Positions 36,888 through 45,943 of a stretch of DNA of 64,000 bases are shown here, one piece after another. A model generated the notes under the pieces. That model was not told the DNA's origin and did no database searches. It worked only from the letters and a program-made list of their open reading frames with translations. Location of the stretch: assembly GCF_027941835.1 (NCBI RefSeq), contig NZ_CP116005.1, forward strand, positions 1,937,501 through 2,001,500, given 5' to 3'. The stretch's first letter is position 1, and each line of letters starts with the position of its first letter. Source of the stretch: Sphingosinicella microcystinivorans (GTDB lineage Bacteria > Pseudomonadota > Alphaproteobacteria > Sphingomonadales > Sphingomonadaceae). A program made the position numbers and the translations under genes.

Positions 36888-39089
36888 ATGATTGATCGTA
36901 CGCGGGCACTGCTCCTTGGAACATTATCTTTAGCGGCACTGGTCGGCCCTGTCGCCGGTGGCTATGCCGCCGCCAACGCGCAGGAAGCGAGCGGGGAGAG
37001 GGAGACGGCAGGCACTCTCGCTGCCGTCGACAAGATCGTCGTCACTGCGACCAAGCGTGCCGAGGCATCGACCATCTACGAGACACCAATCGCCGTTTCC
37101 GCATTCGGGGCGCGTCAGCTGGAGGATGCGCATGTCGGCTCGCTGTCCGATCTTACGACGATGATACCCAATGTCGTGCTGAACGGAACGGCGGTCGTCC
37201 CCGGATTGAACAACTTCTCGATCCGGGGCATGGGCGTTTACAGCAGCATCCCTTCGACGACGCCGACGGTCGGCGTGTTCATCGACGGCGTGTATGTCGG
37301 CGCGAACGCCGGCACGGTTCTCGACAACGTATTCGATCTCGAAGGGATCGAGGTCCTGCGCGGTCCGCAGGGGCTATTGTTCGGCCGCAACGTTACGGCC
37401 GGCGCGGTTCTCGTGCGCACGACGGAACCGAAGGACGACCTCTATATCCGTGCACAGGCCGGGATCGAATCCGGGCCGAACTATACGTTCTCGACGGTGA
37501 TCTCCGGGCCACTCACCGAGAACGGAGCGCTTTCGGCCAAGATCGCTGGGTACTACAACCACGATCGCGGCTATTTCCACAATCTCGGCGACGGGAACAA
37601 GAACTTCGGAAGGTCCACGACCGGCATCGTCCGTGCGGCGGTATCCTGGCGAGCCAGCGAGAATTTCCGTCATGTGCTGCGGTTCGAGGACGGGTCGCTG
37701 CGCAGCGACGGTCCGGCCGGGCAGGATCATGCTGTCTACAGTACGAAATCGTTGAAATTCGCGATCGACGAAACGGGTTTCAACAATATCGACTGGCAGA
37801 ATGCCACGCTCGAAAGCCGCCTCGATGTCGGCTTCGGCGATGGACAGGTCGTCAACATCTTCGGATGGCGTGACGTCAATGCCCGCAGCCTGACGGACGT
37901 CGACGCCAGCGTCCTCACGAACTTCCATGTCGGTGAGTTCGTGAAGCAGCATCAGTTTTCCAACGAGCTCCGATACTCGGGAACATTCGGTATCATTGAT
38001 GCCACGGTCGGCGCGTTCTACTATTGGGACAAGCTCAAGTACGTCGAGACGCGCGACCTCGCGCTCGGTACGGTGTTCCGGATCGGCGGCGGTGAGCAAA
38101 CGTCCTCTACATGGGCGATATTCTCGAACTTCGACATTCACCTGATGGATGCGCTGACCCTGAATCTCGGTGCCCGCTATTCCGCTGAAGACAAGGAGGC
38201 ATCCGTAAGAGCGCTGGCAGCGGCGAGCCCGTGCTCCGTGGTGAGCAACAGTTGCAGCAGCTTCAACTTCAACGATTCCGCGGACTGGTCCGCATTCACG
38301 CCGAAGATCGGCGTGCAGTGGAATCCTTCGGACAGCAGCCATCTCTATGCCTACTGGACGAAGGGCTTTCGCAGCGGTGGCTTCAACCTGCGCCAGACCA
38401 ATCCGCTGGCGCCGCCGGGGCCATACGACCAGGAAGTCGAAAATACCTACGAGGTCGGCTGGAAGCAGAAGGCGTTCGGGAACCGGCTCCAATTCGGTGT
38501 CGCCGCGTTCCGGAACATCTACAAGAAGCTCCAGCGCGACGTTCTGTTCACGGACCCGCTGCTCGGCGCCGTGCAGACGACGCTCAACACGGCCGACGTC
38601 ACGATCAATGGCGTGGAGCTGGAGGCCACGGTGCGGCCGACCGAGTCGCTGACCCTGCAGGCGAACGCCGGCTACCTCGATTCGAAGATCGACAAGCTGC
38701 GCCGGGCCTTGTCGCCCACCGGTATCATCACGCCGGACCAGTACAGGCTCGAGCTGCCGTTCCTCGCGGAATGGTCCTATGGCGGGTCCATCCGGTATGA
38801 GCGCAGCGTCGGCACCGGCCTGCTTTCTGCAAGTGTTTCTTATCAGCATGTCGATTCATCGTTCAGCGAGGATCTCAACAACCGGCCGCTGAACCCGATC
38901 AACAACGTCGACGCGGATCTCACCTACACGTTCGGAGGGACGGGTGTGACGGCATCACTTTACGGGAAGAACCTTCTCGACAAGACGACGTTCGGCCTGA
39001 ACACGCTTCTCCCGTTCGCGCCGGACCAGACCTTCTCTCCGCTCAACAAGGGCCGCATTCTGGGAATCGAATTGAGGTACAGACATTGA
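36888..39089 (+). CDS. TonB-dependent outer-membrane receptor 3
   Basis: 733 residues from ATG 36888, chosen because GTGGGGAGGGACA lies just upstream and the signal peptide then starts correctly (MIDRTRALLLGTLSLAALVGPVAGG). TonB box DKIVVTATKR, plug with FSIRGMGVYS and [25 protein letters not shown], then a barrel ending in GIELRYRH. Its stop overlaps the TTG start of a P450, an unusual coupling of an outer-membrane receptor with a cytoplasmic oxygenase. Confidence 0.93.
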   Translation: MIDRTRALLLGTLSLAALVGPVAGGYAAANAQEASGERETAGTLAAVDKIVVTATKRAEASTIYETPIAVSAFGARQLEDAHVGSLSDLTTMIPNVVLNGTAVVPGLNNFSIRGMGVYSSIPSTTPTVGVFIDGVYVGANAGTVLDNVFDLEGIEVLRGPQGLLFGRNVTAGAVLVRTTEPKDDLYIRAQAGIESGPNYTFSTVISGPLTENGALSAKIAGYYNHDRGYFHNLGDGNKNFGRSTTGIVRAAVSWRASENFRHVLRFEDGSLRSDGPAGQDHAVYSTKSLKFAIDETGFNNIDWQNATLESRLDVGFGDGQVVNIFGWRDVNARSLTDVDASVLTNFHVGEFVKQHQFSNELRYSGTFGIIDATVGAFYYWDKLKYVETRDLALGTVFRIGGGEQTSSTWAIFSNFDIHLMDALTLNLGARYSAEDKEASVRALAAASPCSVVSNSCSSFNFNDSADWSAFTPKIGVQWNPSDSSHLYAYWTKGFRSGGFNLRQTNPLAPPGPYDQEVENTYEVGWKQKAFGNRLQFGVAAFRNIYKKLQRDVLFTDPLLGAVQTTLNTADVTINGVELEATVRPTESLTLQANAGYLDSKIDKLRRALSPTGIITPDQYRLELPFLAEWSYGGSIRYERSVGTGLLSASVSYQHVDSSFSEDLNNRPLNPINNVDADLTYTFGGTGVTASLYGKNLLDKTTFGLNTLLPFAPDQTFSPLNKGRILGIELRYRH

Positions 39090-40384
39090 CGAACCCAGAT
39101 CATGAGCATGGCGGAACGGTTCCGCCGACGATCGACATCGACCTGACCTCGATGGAGGTCATGACCTGCCCGTATGCGACATACGAAAAGCTGCGCGAGG
39201 ATGCGCCTATCCATCGCACGGAGGCGGGGAAATATGTCGTGACGCGCTATGCCGAGGTGGTGGAGGTATTCACCGATCACGAGCATTTTTCGCGCGATAT
39301 GGTGGGATTCTTCGATCCGGAGAGGCCCACGCGGACGGAGATTATCTGGCATTCCGCCGAGGCGCGCCGGATTTTCAGGGAAGAGGGCTGGGAATCCTGG
39401 CCGCAGGGAGCGGTTCTGTTCAGCGACCCGCCGCTTCACACCCGTTATCGCAAGTTCGTCGAACCGATGTTTTCGGTGAAGCGCATCAATGCGATGAAGC
39501 CGGAGATACAGTCCCTGATCGACACGCTGATCGACAGCTTCATTGCGCGCGGTGAAGCGGAGTTCGTGTCGGAATTCGCCGTGCCGCTTCCGATGAAAGT
39601 GATTTGCCGGATTCTGGGCTTTCCGGATGAGGACCTCGAAAAGCTCAAGTCGCTGTCGAACGCGATGGGCGATGCCATGAGTTACCTCCAGACGGAGGAA
39701 GAGCAAATCAATTGCGCGCGCAAGCTCGTCGAAGGTCAGCACTACTTTGTCGAGCAGCTTCATCGAAAGCGCAGGGAACCGGCGGATGACGTTCTTTCCG
39801 AGCTGGCGAAAGTCGCTTTCGGCGAAGAGGATGGTTTCGAGCTCCCGGAGATCCTGTCGCTGATTTCATCCATGCTGATCGGAGGAAACGAGTCGACAAC
39901 CAATGCCTTGTCGTCCGGACTATGGCTGATGCTGGAGAAGCCGGATGTTCTGAACGCGCTGCGGTCGGACCCGTCGCTAATCCGGACCTTCGTTGAGGAA
40001 ACGCTGCGGCTGGAATCGCCGTTCCAGTTCTTCACGCGCGCAACGCGGCACGTGTGCACCTTCGCCGGGGTCCGGTTGGAGCCCGGCGACCTCGTGGACG
40101 TCTGCCTGGGTTCGGCGAACCGCGATCCCAGGCAGTTTCCGGACCCGGATCGCCTGGACCTGAACCGGAAAGGGAGTGCAACGCATGTCGCCTTCGGCGC
40201 GGGGATTCACCGCTGCCTCGGCAACGTGCTGGCCCGTTTCGAGCTGGCGCTTGCCTTCGAGACGCTGCTCCGCAGGCTGGACAATCCCCGGCTCGCAGAA
40301 CGCAATACGTTCGAGCGTATGCGGCACCCGATCTTCCGCGGGCTGAAGGAACTGCACATCACGTTCGATCCGCGGACGATGTGA
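39086..40384 (+). CDS. Cytochrome P450
   Basis: A 432-residue soluble bacterial P450 with a TTG start overlapping the receptor stop (TTGA). Motifs are the I-helix LIGGNESTTNA (acid-alcohol pair), ExxR in FVEETLRLES and the heme loop FGAGIHRCLGN with C377. The N-terminus has no membrane anchor. The length matches CYP families that hydroxylate terpenes, steroids and other hydrophobic compounds. No P450-specific ferredoxin or reductase is adjacent; the Rieske ferredoxin or the distant fused reductase might serve, but this is not shown. Confidence 0.94.
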   Translation: MTNPDHEHGGTVPPTIDIDLTSMEVMTCPYATYEKLREDAPIHRTEAGKYVVTRYAEVVEVFTDHEHFSRDMVGFFDPERPTRTEIIWHSAEARRIFREEGWESWPQGAVLFSDPPLHTRYRKFVEPMFSVKRINAMKPEIQSLIDTLIDSFIARGEAEFVSEFAVPLPMKVICRILGFPDEDLEKLKSLSNAMGDAMSYLQTEEEQINCARKLVEGQHYFVEQLHRKRREPADDVLSELAKVAFGEEDGFELPEILSLISSMLIGGNESTTNALSSGLWLMLEKPDVLNALRSDPSLIRTFVEETLRLESPFQFFTRATRHVCTFAGVRLEPGDLVDVCLGSANRDPRQFPDPDRLDLNRKGSATHVAFGAGIHRCLGNVLARFELALAFETLLRRLDNPRLAERNTFERMRHPIFRGLKELHITFDPRTM

Positions 40385-40399
40385 TCGGATAACGGTATC

Positions 40400-41158
40400 A
40401 TGCAACGCTTCATCGGGAAAACGGTCTGGATTTCCGGGGCAGGTTCGGGGATCGGGGAGGCGACGGCGCAGCGGTTCGCCAGCGAGGGGGCGGCTGTCGT
40501 TGCCGCCGATATCGACGGTGGGCAGGCGAGGCGCGTTGCAGACGCGTTCCCGAATGCGCTTGCGCTTGCGCTGGACGTCGGCGACGGACGGCAGGTCGAG
40601 GCGGCATTTGCCGCGGCGGAGGAGCGGTTCAGACACGTCGATATTGTTTTCAACAACGCGGGCATCACGGGCGCGTTGCGGCCCGTTCATGAGCTCTCTC
40701 TCGACGAATGGGATGAAGTGGCGCGCGTGAACGGCGCCGGCATGTTTCTCGTATTGAAGCACGGCGTTGCCGCGCTGCTCCGCGCTGGCGGAGGGTCGAT
40801 CATCAACACCGCATCCATTTCGGGCCTCGTCGCTTCCGCGAACAACGCCGTGCCCTACATCTACAGCAAGACCGGGATCGTCGGGATGACGCGCGCCGCT
40901 GCGTGCGACTATGCGTCCCGCAACATTCGTGTGAACGCGGTCGCGCCCGGTCAGGTGCTCACGCCTCTGGTCGAACGGCTGATCAGGGAAGCCCCGGACC
41001 CCGAAGCGGAAAGGGCGTATCGCTCCGCCCGGCACGCCATGCCCGGTTTCATCGCGCCCGAAGACATCGCGGCGGCGGTCGCCTTTCTGGCTTCGGACGA
41101 CGCGCGCTGGATCACCGGCGTCACCTTGCCGGTCGACGGCGGCTATACGGCGCGCTAG
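40400..41158 (+). CDS. Short-chain dehydrogenase/reductase 2
   Basis: A 252-residue SDR: ISGAGSGIGEATAQR, NNAGITG, the serine in INTASISG and YIYSKTGIVG (Tyr-x3-Lys), then VNAVAPGQVLTPL and WITGVTLPVDGG. It lies 15 bp after the P450 and would oxidise its alcohol product to a ketone, a natural step before Baeyer-Villiger oxidation. Convergent with a LysR gene 8 bp away. Confidence 0.93.
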   Translation: MQRFIGKTVWISGAGSGIGEATAQRFASEGAAVVAADIDGGQARRVADAFPNALALALDVGDGRQVEAAFAAAEERFRHVDIVFNNAGITGALRPVHELSLDEWDEVARVNGAGMFLVLKHGVAALLRAGGGSIINTASISGLVASANNAVPYIYSKTGIVGMTRAAACDYASRNIRVNAVAPGQVLTPLVERLIREAPDPEAERAYRSARHAMPGFIAPEDIAAAVAFLASDDARWITGVTLPVDGGYTAR

Positions 41159-41166
41159 CCGGGCGC

Positions 41167-42063
41167 TCAATCCGGCATGAAGATCTGGCGGTTTTCCGAA
41201 ACGAGCTTGCGCAGCCAGCGATAGACGGCGCGGACGCGTGCTGTCTGGCTGACATCCTTGTGTGCCGCGATCCACAGCGTGCGGCGGATGCGGATGCGTT
41301 CGGGCAGCACCCGCACCAGATCGGTGCCGGCCGTCATCGCGAGGAAACAGGGCAACACGCCGATGGCGCCGCCCGCGCGTATGATTTCGAGCTGGGCGCG
41401 GACCGAGGAACTCGTGACGGCGGGCTCGAGTTCGGGATGAATATCCGGCAGGTAGCGAAGCTCCGGCGGATACAGAAGATCGTCGATATAGCCGACGAAA
41501 GGCACGTCGAGCAGTTGGGGCAGCTGCTCTATCGGGTCGTGCCGTGCGAGAAGCGCGGGTGATGCGTAAATTCCGAGCTCGCACTCGCTCAGCATTTCTC
41601 CCACGACCCGGAGCGTCTCCGGCGGGCTCAGGCTGATCCCGATATCCACCTCGCGAATGGACGGCGACAGGAAACCGGCATTCGCGATGAGTTCGACGCG
41701 AAGGCCGGGGTGGATAGCCATCAGCGCCGGGATCGCCGGCGCCACCACGCCCGAGCCCAGCCCTTCGAATGCGCTTATGCGCACGGTGCCGCGCACGGCG
41801 CTGGGCTCGTTCACGGCTTCCGTCGATTCCATCGCGGATTCGACCTTCGTGCTCGCGTCGAACAGGCGTGCGCCCGCAGCCGTCAGTTTCAGGCCTTGCG
41901 GTGAGCGGGTCATCAGCGTGGCGCGGAGCGAGGTTTCCAGCCTTGCGATGCGCCTTGCGACGGTGCTGGCATCCATGGTGAGCCGCGATGCGGCCTGTGC
42001 GAACGACCCTGCGCGTGCCGCCGCCATGAAGATGCGCAAGTCGTCCCAGTTGGCGATGCTCAT
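41167..42063 (-). CDS. LysR-family regulator 1
   Basis: 298 residues from ATG 42063 (AGGA upstream); an in-frame start at 42126 lies farther out and is less likely. Helix-turn-helix: WDDLRIFMAAARAGSFAQAASRLTMDASTVARRIARLE. The C-terminal substrate-binding domain is complete. It is divergent from the AraC gene at 42238, sharing a 174-bp AT-rich gap with TCTGTAA repeats, and probably controls that gene or the P450 unit. Confidence 0.92.
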   Translation of the reverse strand: MSIANWDDLRIFMAAARAGSFAQAASRLTMDASTVARRIARLETSLRATLMTRSPQGLKLTAAGARLFDASTKVESAMESTEAVNEPSAVRGTVRISAFEGLGSGVVAPAIPALMAIHPGLRVELIANAGFLSPSIREVDIGISLSPPETLRVVGEMLSECELGIYASPALLARHDPIEQLPQLLDVPFVGYIDDLLYPPELRYLPDIHPELEPAVTSSSVRAQLEIIRAGGAIGVLPCFLAMTAGTDLVRVLPERIRIRRTLWIAAHKDVSQTARVRAVYRWLRKLVSENRQIFMPD

Positions 42064-42168
42064 CGCTCGTCCTGCAATAATGCTGTTCTGATCTTGCATT
42101 TTTGCATCACAATTTACCCCGCTCAAGTGGTAACTGTGGCGAAGTGGTAGGGCGAAATTCCAAATAAA

Positions 42169-42221
42169 TTACAGAATCTTTTTGAGGTCTGTAAAATAAA
42201 AACAAATAAAAATCTCTGTAA
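42169..42221. promoter_or_regulatory. TCTGTAA repeats in the LysR-AraC gap
   Basis: TTACAGA (42169-42175) and TCTGTAA (42188-42194) form a 7-bp inverted repeat with a 12-base spacer, and CTCTGTAAG follows at about 42214. The spacing suits a LysR or AraC dimer. AT-rich -10-like sequences surround it. Confidence 0.45.
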
Positions 42222-42237
42222 GTCCAGGAGGGGGTTT

Positions 42238-43212
42238 ATGGTAAAAGCGCCATCCTTGCATTATGACGACATAAGTTTCGAGATTTTTCAGTCTGCTCAA
42301 GGCTGGTCTGGAAAGGTCCTTGCGGGAGATGAATTCAAGTTTGCAGTGGTCCGATCCGGTAACTATTGGCTGGAATGTGCGGAGTACTTGTCAGGGCCGC
42401 TGTTTCTTACCGCCGGCGCGATCATTGGCGTCGCGGGGCGCGGGGAGATGCTTTGGCGCGACGCCGGCTCTTCGGGGCAGGAGCCGGTCGCGATGCTGGA
42501 GGCCTGTCCCCTGTCCGCCGCGGCGCCAGCCTGCGGGCTCTCCACGCGGTTGCTGTTCGGGACAGCGAGGCTTCGTGCCAATCCGCTGCTGCTGGCGTTT
42601 CCCCGTTTCTTCTATGTGTCCCCAAGCGACGCCGACACCAGCGCCTGCATAGGTTCGCTCGTCGATGTCATCGAGCGCGAGGCAGGCCATGACGCGAGCG
42701 ATCAGCATGACGTCGTCCGGCGCGCGGCGGAGATCCTCCTCATCGTGCTCGCCCGGCAGGTGGCCGGGCAGCCTCATGCAGGCGCCTTGTTCCGCAACGC
42801 GGCCGCAGACCCGAAGGTGCTGCGCGCGATACGCCTCATAGAGGCGGAGGCGGCGCGCAGCTGGACCGTGGAATCGCTGGCGGCGGAGGTCGGAATGGGC
42901 CGCTCCGCGTTTGCCCTGCGCTTTCGCGAGCTGGTGGGCGACACGCCTGTGAGCTGGCTGTTCAAGACCAGGATGCGGGTCGCTTCCGATCTGATCTGTT
43001 CGCGGAAAACCTCCCTTGCGGCGGTGGCCGAGGCGATCGGCTATCAATCGGAGTCTGCATTCAGCAAGGCGTTCGTTCGCCATTTCGGCGTTACGCCCGG
43101 GCAATATCGTGCCGCGGCGAACGACAGCGGGCAGACGCGGGACCGGCCATATCGGCATTCTGCCCACCCGCTGCGCGGACGGCGCGATTTCGTGAACGCC
43201 GAAGCCAGATAG
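42238..43212 (+). CDS. AraC-family regulator
   Basis: A 324-residue regulator with a strong ribosome site (AGGAGGGGG). The N-terminal ~180 residues resemble the AraC-type cupin-like sensor (SFEIFQSAQGWSG; PRFFYVSPSDAD). The C-terminal pair of helix-turn-helices is AARSWTVESLAAEVGMGRSAFALRFRELVGDTPVSWLFKTRM and TSLAAVAEAIGYQSESAFSKAFVRHFGVTPGQYR. The tail of about 30 residues is basic. It precedes the SnoaL/SDR/MFS genes and likely activates them. Confidence 0.92.
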   Translation: MVKAPSLHYDDISFEIFQSAQGWSGKVLAGDEFKFAVVRSGNYWLECAEYLSGPLFLTAGAIIGVAGRGEMLWRDAGSSGQEPVAMLEACPLSAAAPACGLSTRLLFGTARLRANPLLLAFPRFFYVSPSDADTSACIGSLVDVIEREAGHDASDQHDVVRRAAEILLIVLARQVAGQPHAGALFRNAAADPKVLRAIRLIEAEAARSWTVESLAAEVGMGRSAFALRFRELVGDTPVSWLFKTRMRVASDLICSRKTSLAAVAEAIGYQSESAFSKAFVRHFGVTPGQYRAAANDSGQTRDRPYRHSAHPLRGRRDFVNAEAR

Positions 43213-43295
43213 CCGGGTGGGAGCCCATCGCTTCGCAGGCCCGTCCGCTGCGGTGCCGGGTGAAACCGCCGCCCCGGAAACAAAGGAGAGAGATA

Positions 43296-43838
43296 TTGGA
43301 CAATGAACTTCGATCTTTGGCCAGCCGCGTGCAGCGGCTGGAGGACATAGAGGGCATCCGCACGCTCAAGAATGTCTACCATCTCTACATAAACGATTGT
43401 CGGTTCGAAGAGATCGGCGACCTCTTCACGGACGATGCGATCGTGGACATGGGATACATGCATCCATCGGCCGAGCCGTGCCGGGGGCAGGCCGCGATCG
43501 CGGAGTGGTATTCCACGCTCACGGGCGCGGTCGGGCTCAGCCAGCTGAAGCAGTTCACCCACAATCACACGATCGAAACCGATGGAGACGAGGCCTCCGG
43601 CTGGTCCTTTCTCGAGGCCCGATACGGCCAGGGAACGGCCAGCTACAACGTGGCGGCGAAGTATGAGGAGACCTACCGGAAGGTCGATGGACGCTGGCTC
43701 TTCAGCGCGATACGCCTGAAAATCTATTTCACGGTTCCGATGGAACTCGGCTGGGCCGCGGAGCAACGCCACCATCTCGTGCTTCGGCCGGGCGCGGAGC
43801 CGCCGGAGCCGACCGGGACGGCGAACGGACCGGTCTGA
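43296..43838 (+). CDS. SnoaL/NTF2-like protein, possible dehydratase or isomerase
   Basis: 180 residues from a TTG at 43296, chosen because AGGAGAG stands 7 bases upstream; an upstream GTG at 43260 lacks one. The fold is SnoaL_4-like: LEDIEGIRTLKNVYHLYINDCRFEEIGDLF, then FTHNHTIETDGDEASG and YEETYRKVDGRWLFSAIRLKIYF. The aspartate in YINDCRF and the histidine in FTHNHTI occupy the places of the Asp-His pair of relatives such as LinA, BaiE and scytalone dehydratase, so water or HX elimination, or isomerisation, is plausible. Function not proven. It lies 4 bp before an SDR. Confidence 0.8.
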   Translation: MDNELRSLASRVQRLEDIEGIRTLKNVYHLYINDCRFEEIGDLFTDDAIVDMGYMHPSAEPCRGQAAIAEWYSTLTGAVGLSQLKQFTHNHTIETDGDEASGWSFLEARYGQGTASYNVAAKYEETYRKVDGRWLFSAIRLKIYFTVPMELGWAAEQRHHLVLRPGAEPPEPTGTANGPV

Positions 43839-43842
43839 GATC

Positions 43843-44649
43843 ATGCAGGAGACTGTTTCCGCAGGCGAAGCCGCGGCGCCGCAATCGGATTTCCGCGGTC
43901 GAACCGTTCTGATAACAGGTGCCGGCAGCGGGATCGGTCGTGCGATGGCGTTTCGCTTCGCCGGGCTGGGCGCGTCCGTCGCGGTGGTCGATGTGAATGC
44001 CGAGGCGGCGCAGCAGGTCAGCGACGAAATTGGCCATGGGGGCGGCACGACGGCGCCGTGGCAGGCCGATGTCCGCGATGCCGATACGACCGACGGTGTC
44101 TTCCGAGGCATCGAGAGTCGTTTCGGCCCGGTGGACGTTCTGGTCAACAACGCGGCAATTCGCGATCTGTCGCCTTGCCTCGATCTGCCGCTTGCCGAAT
44201 GGAGCGCCGTTCTCGATATCAACCTGACCGGCGCATTTCTCTATGCGCAGGCGGCGGCGAAAAGTATGCGGCGAGGCGGGCGTGGCGGCGTTCTGTTGTC
44301 CATTGCGTCCGTCGCGGGATTGACCGCGCTGCCGAACCGCATCGCATACGTGTCGTCGAAACACGCGCTGATCGGGCTCACCAGGGCCCTCGCCTGGGAA
44401 CTCGGCGCATACGGCATCCGCGCCAATGCGATCGCGCCGGGAGGCGTCGAAACGCCGATGGCTGCCGAGGTTTTCCGGCGCTTCCCGGAAAAGGCGGAAG
44501 CCATACGCAAGAGCTGCCCGGCCGGTCGGCTCGCGCAGGCAGAGGAGATCGCGGACCTGGCCGTGTTCCTCGCGTCGGACCGGGCCCGCTTCATCAACGG
44601 TGCGATCCTTCCCATCGACGGCGGCTTCACCGCGGGCAAGGACCTGTGA
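43843..44649 (+). CDS. Short-chain dehydrogenase/reductase 3
   Basis: A 268-residue SDR with LITGAGSGIGRAMAFR, NNAAIRD, LLSIASVAG and YVSSKHALIGL (Tyr-x3-Lys), VNAxAPG-like NAIAPGGVETPM and FINGAILPIDGGF. A 17-residue N-terminal leader is present. The stop overlaps the GTG start of the MFS transporter (GTGA). Confidence 0.93.
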   Translation: MQETVSAGEAAAPQSDFRGRTVLITGAGSGIGRAMAFRFAGLGASVAVVDVNAEAAQQVSDEIGHGGGTTAPWQADVRDADTTDGVFRGIESRFGPVDVLVNNAAIRDLSPCLDLPLAEWSAVLDINLTGAFLYAQAAAKSMRRGGRGGVLLSIASVAGLTALPNRIAYVSSKHALIGLTRALAWELGAYGIRANAIAPGGVETPMAAEVFRRFPEKAEAIRKSCPAGRLAQAEEIADLAVFLASDRARFINGAILPIDGGFTAGKDL

Positions 44650-45908
44650 CGACGGAGCACGCGGCGGATAGATCGGCGCTCCGACACGGCCGCCGCTTGG
44701 CGCGCCGTCACAAGATGGTCGTGCTGTGCTTCGTGGCTGTCCTCGTCTGCTATCTGGACCGGGTCAGCATATCGGTCGCGGTGGTGCCGCTACAGGCCGA
44801 GTTCGGATGGTCGGCGACGCGCACCGGCGCGGTGCTTTCCGTCTTCTTCCTCGGCTATCTGCTGTGCCAGATTCCGGCGGGCTGGGCGGCGCGGCGATAC
44901 GGGGCGCGCCTCCTTCTCGGGATTTCGCTCCTGCTCTGGTCGCTGTTCACGCTCGCGACGCCCTTGGCCGCGGGCTTTTCCTTTGCCGCACTGATCGGAG
45001 TCCGCCTGCTGATGGGCATGGGCGAGGCGACGATGTTTCCGGGAGCCTACGCCCTGTTCGCCTCGTGGCTTCCGGCGACAGAAAGGTCGCGCGCCGTGGG
45101 ATTGCTGTTCAGTGCAATTCCGCTCGGGACGCTGCTGGCTCTCGTCAGCTCGGGCTGGATCGCCGCGCGTTTCGGGTGGCCGTGGATTTTCTACGCTTTC
45201 GGTCTACTGGGCCTGCTCTTTGCCGCCGTCTGGTCCCGCGAAGTTGAAGACGGGCCGGGGATCAATCGCGATGACGGCGCAGCCGGCGGGTCTCCGCTTC
45301 CTATTCCGTGGCGAAGGCTGCTCGTTCAGCCTCCCGTGTGGGCCCTGATCATCAATTCCTTCTGCACGAGCTGGACGATCTATGTTCTGCTCTCGTGGAC
45401 GCCGCTGTACCTGCGCGAGCAGCACGGCGTGAGCCTCGCAAACGCTGGCTTCCTTTCGGCCGCGCCCTGGCTCGTCATGTTCGTGATGATGAACGTCGCG
45501 GCATGGAGCGCGGATTCCCTGATCAACCGGGGCGTGAATGTCACGCGTGTACGCAAGCTGATGCAGGCCGGCGGTTTGTCGGGTGCCGCCATTTTCCTGC
45601 TCATGATACCAGGTGCCGACTCAATGGTGGAGGCCACGCTGCTGCTCTGCGGCGCTCTGGGCGCCAATGCCTTCACCACGGCCGGCTTCGCGCCGAATCA
45701 CCTCGACCTCGCGCCGGATCATGCGCCGGTGCTGATCGGTATCACGAACACCGCGGGCACCCTGCCGGGCGTGGTCGGCGTTTTCATAACCGGCTGGTTC
45801 GTGGATACGACGGGCGGGTACGATGCCGCCTTCATTATCGCGGCACTGATCAGCATTCTGGGGAGCGTGGTATGGCTCAGGTATGCGACGGCAGAACGGA
45901 TTCTCTGA
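44646..45908 (+). CDS. MFS transporter
   Basis: 420 residues from GTG 44646; the same frame open to 44058 lies inside the SDR gene and is rejected. About 12 membrane segments; MFS features include CYLDRVSISVAVVPLQAEFGWS in TM1-2, GYLLCQIPAGWAARRYGARLLL (motif A region) and GVRLLMGMGEATMFPGAYALFASWLP. This pattern belongs to the anion:cation symporter group, often importers of carboxylates such as hexuronates or phthalate. It is coupled to the SDR and probably imports or exports a pathway acid across the inner membrane. Confidence 0.92.
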   Translation: MTTEHAADRSALRHGRRLARRHKMVVLCFVAVLVCYLDRVSISVAVVPLQAEFGWSATRTGAVLSVFFLGYLLCQIPAGWAARRYGARLLLGISLLLWSLFTLATPLAAGFSFAALIGVRLLMGMGEATMFPGAYALFASWLPATERSRAVGLLFSAIPLGTLLALVSSGWIAARFGWPWIFYAFGLLGLLFAAVWSREVEDGPGINRDDGAAGGSPLPIPWRRLLVQPPVWALIINSFCTSWTIYVLLSWTPLYLREQHGVSLANAGFLSAAPWLVMFVMMNVAAWSADSLINRGVNVTRVRKLMQAGGLSGAAIFLLMIPGADSMVEATLLLCGALGANAFTTAGFAPNHLDLAPDHAPVLIGITNTAGTLPGVVGVFITGWFVDTTGGYDAAFIIAALISILGSVVWLRYATAERIL

Positions 45909-45943
45909 GGTGCCGCCCATCGCACGTGCCCATTCGAAACCGA

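Noticed and set aside
44058-44645. Long N-terminal extension of the MFS frame
   Set aside because: It overlaps the SDR gene entirely. The GTG at 44646, coupled to the SDR stop, gives a normal MFS N-terminus.
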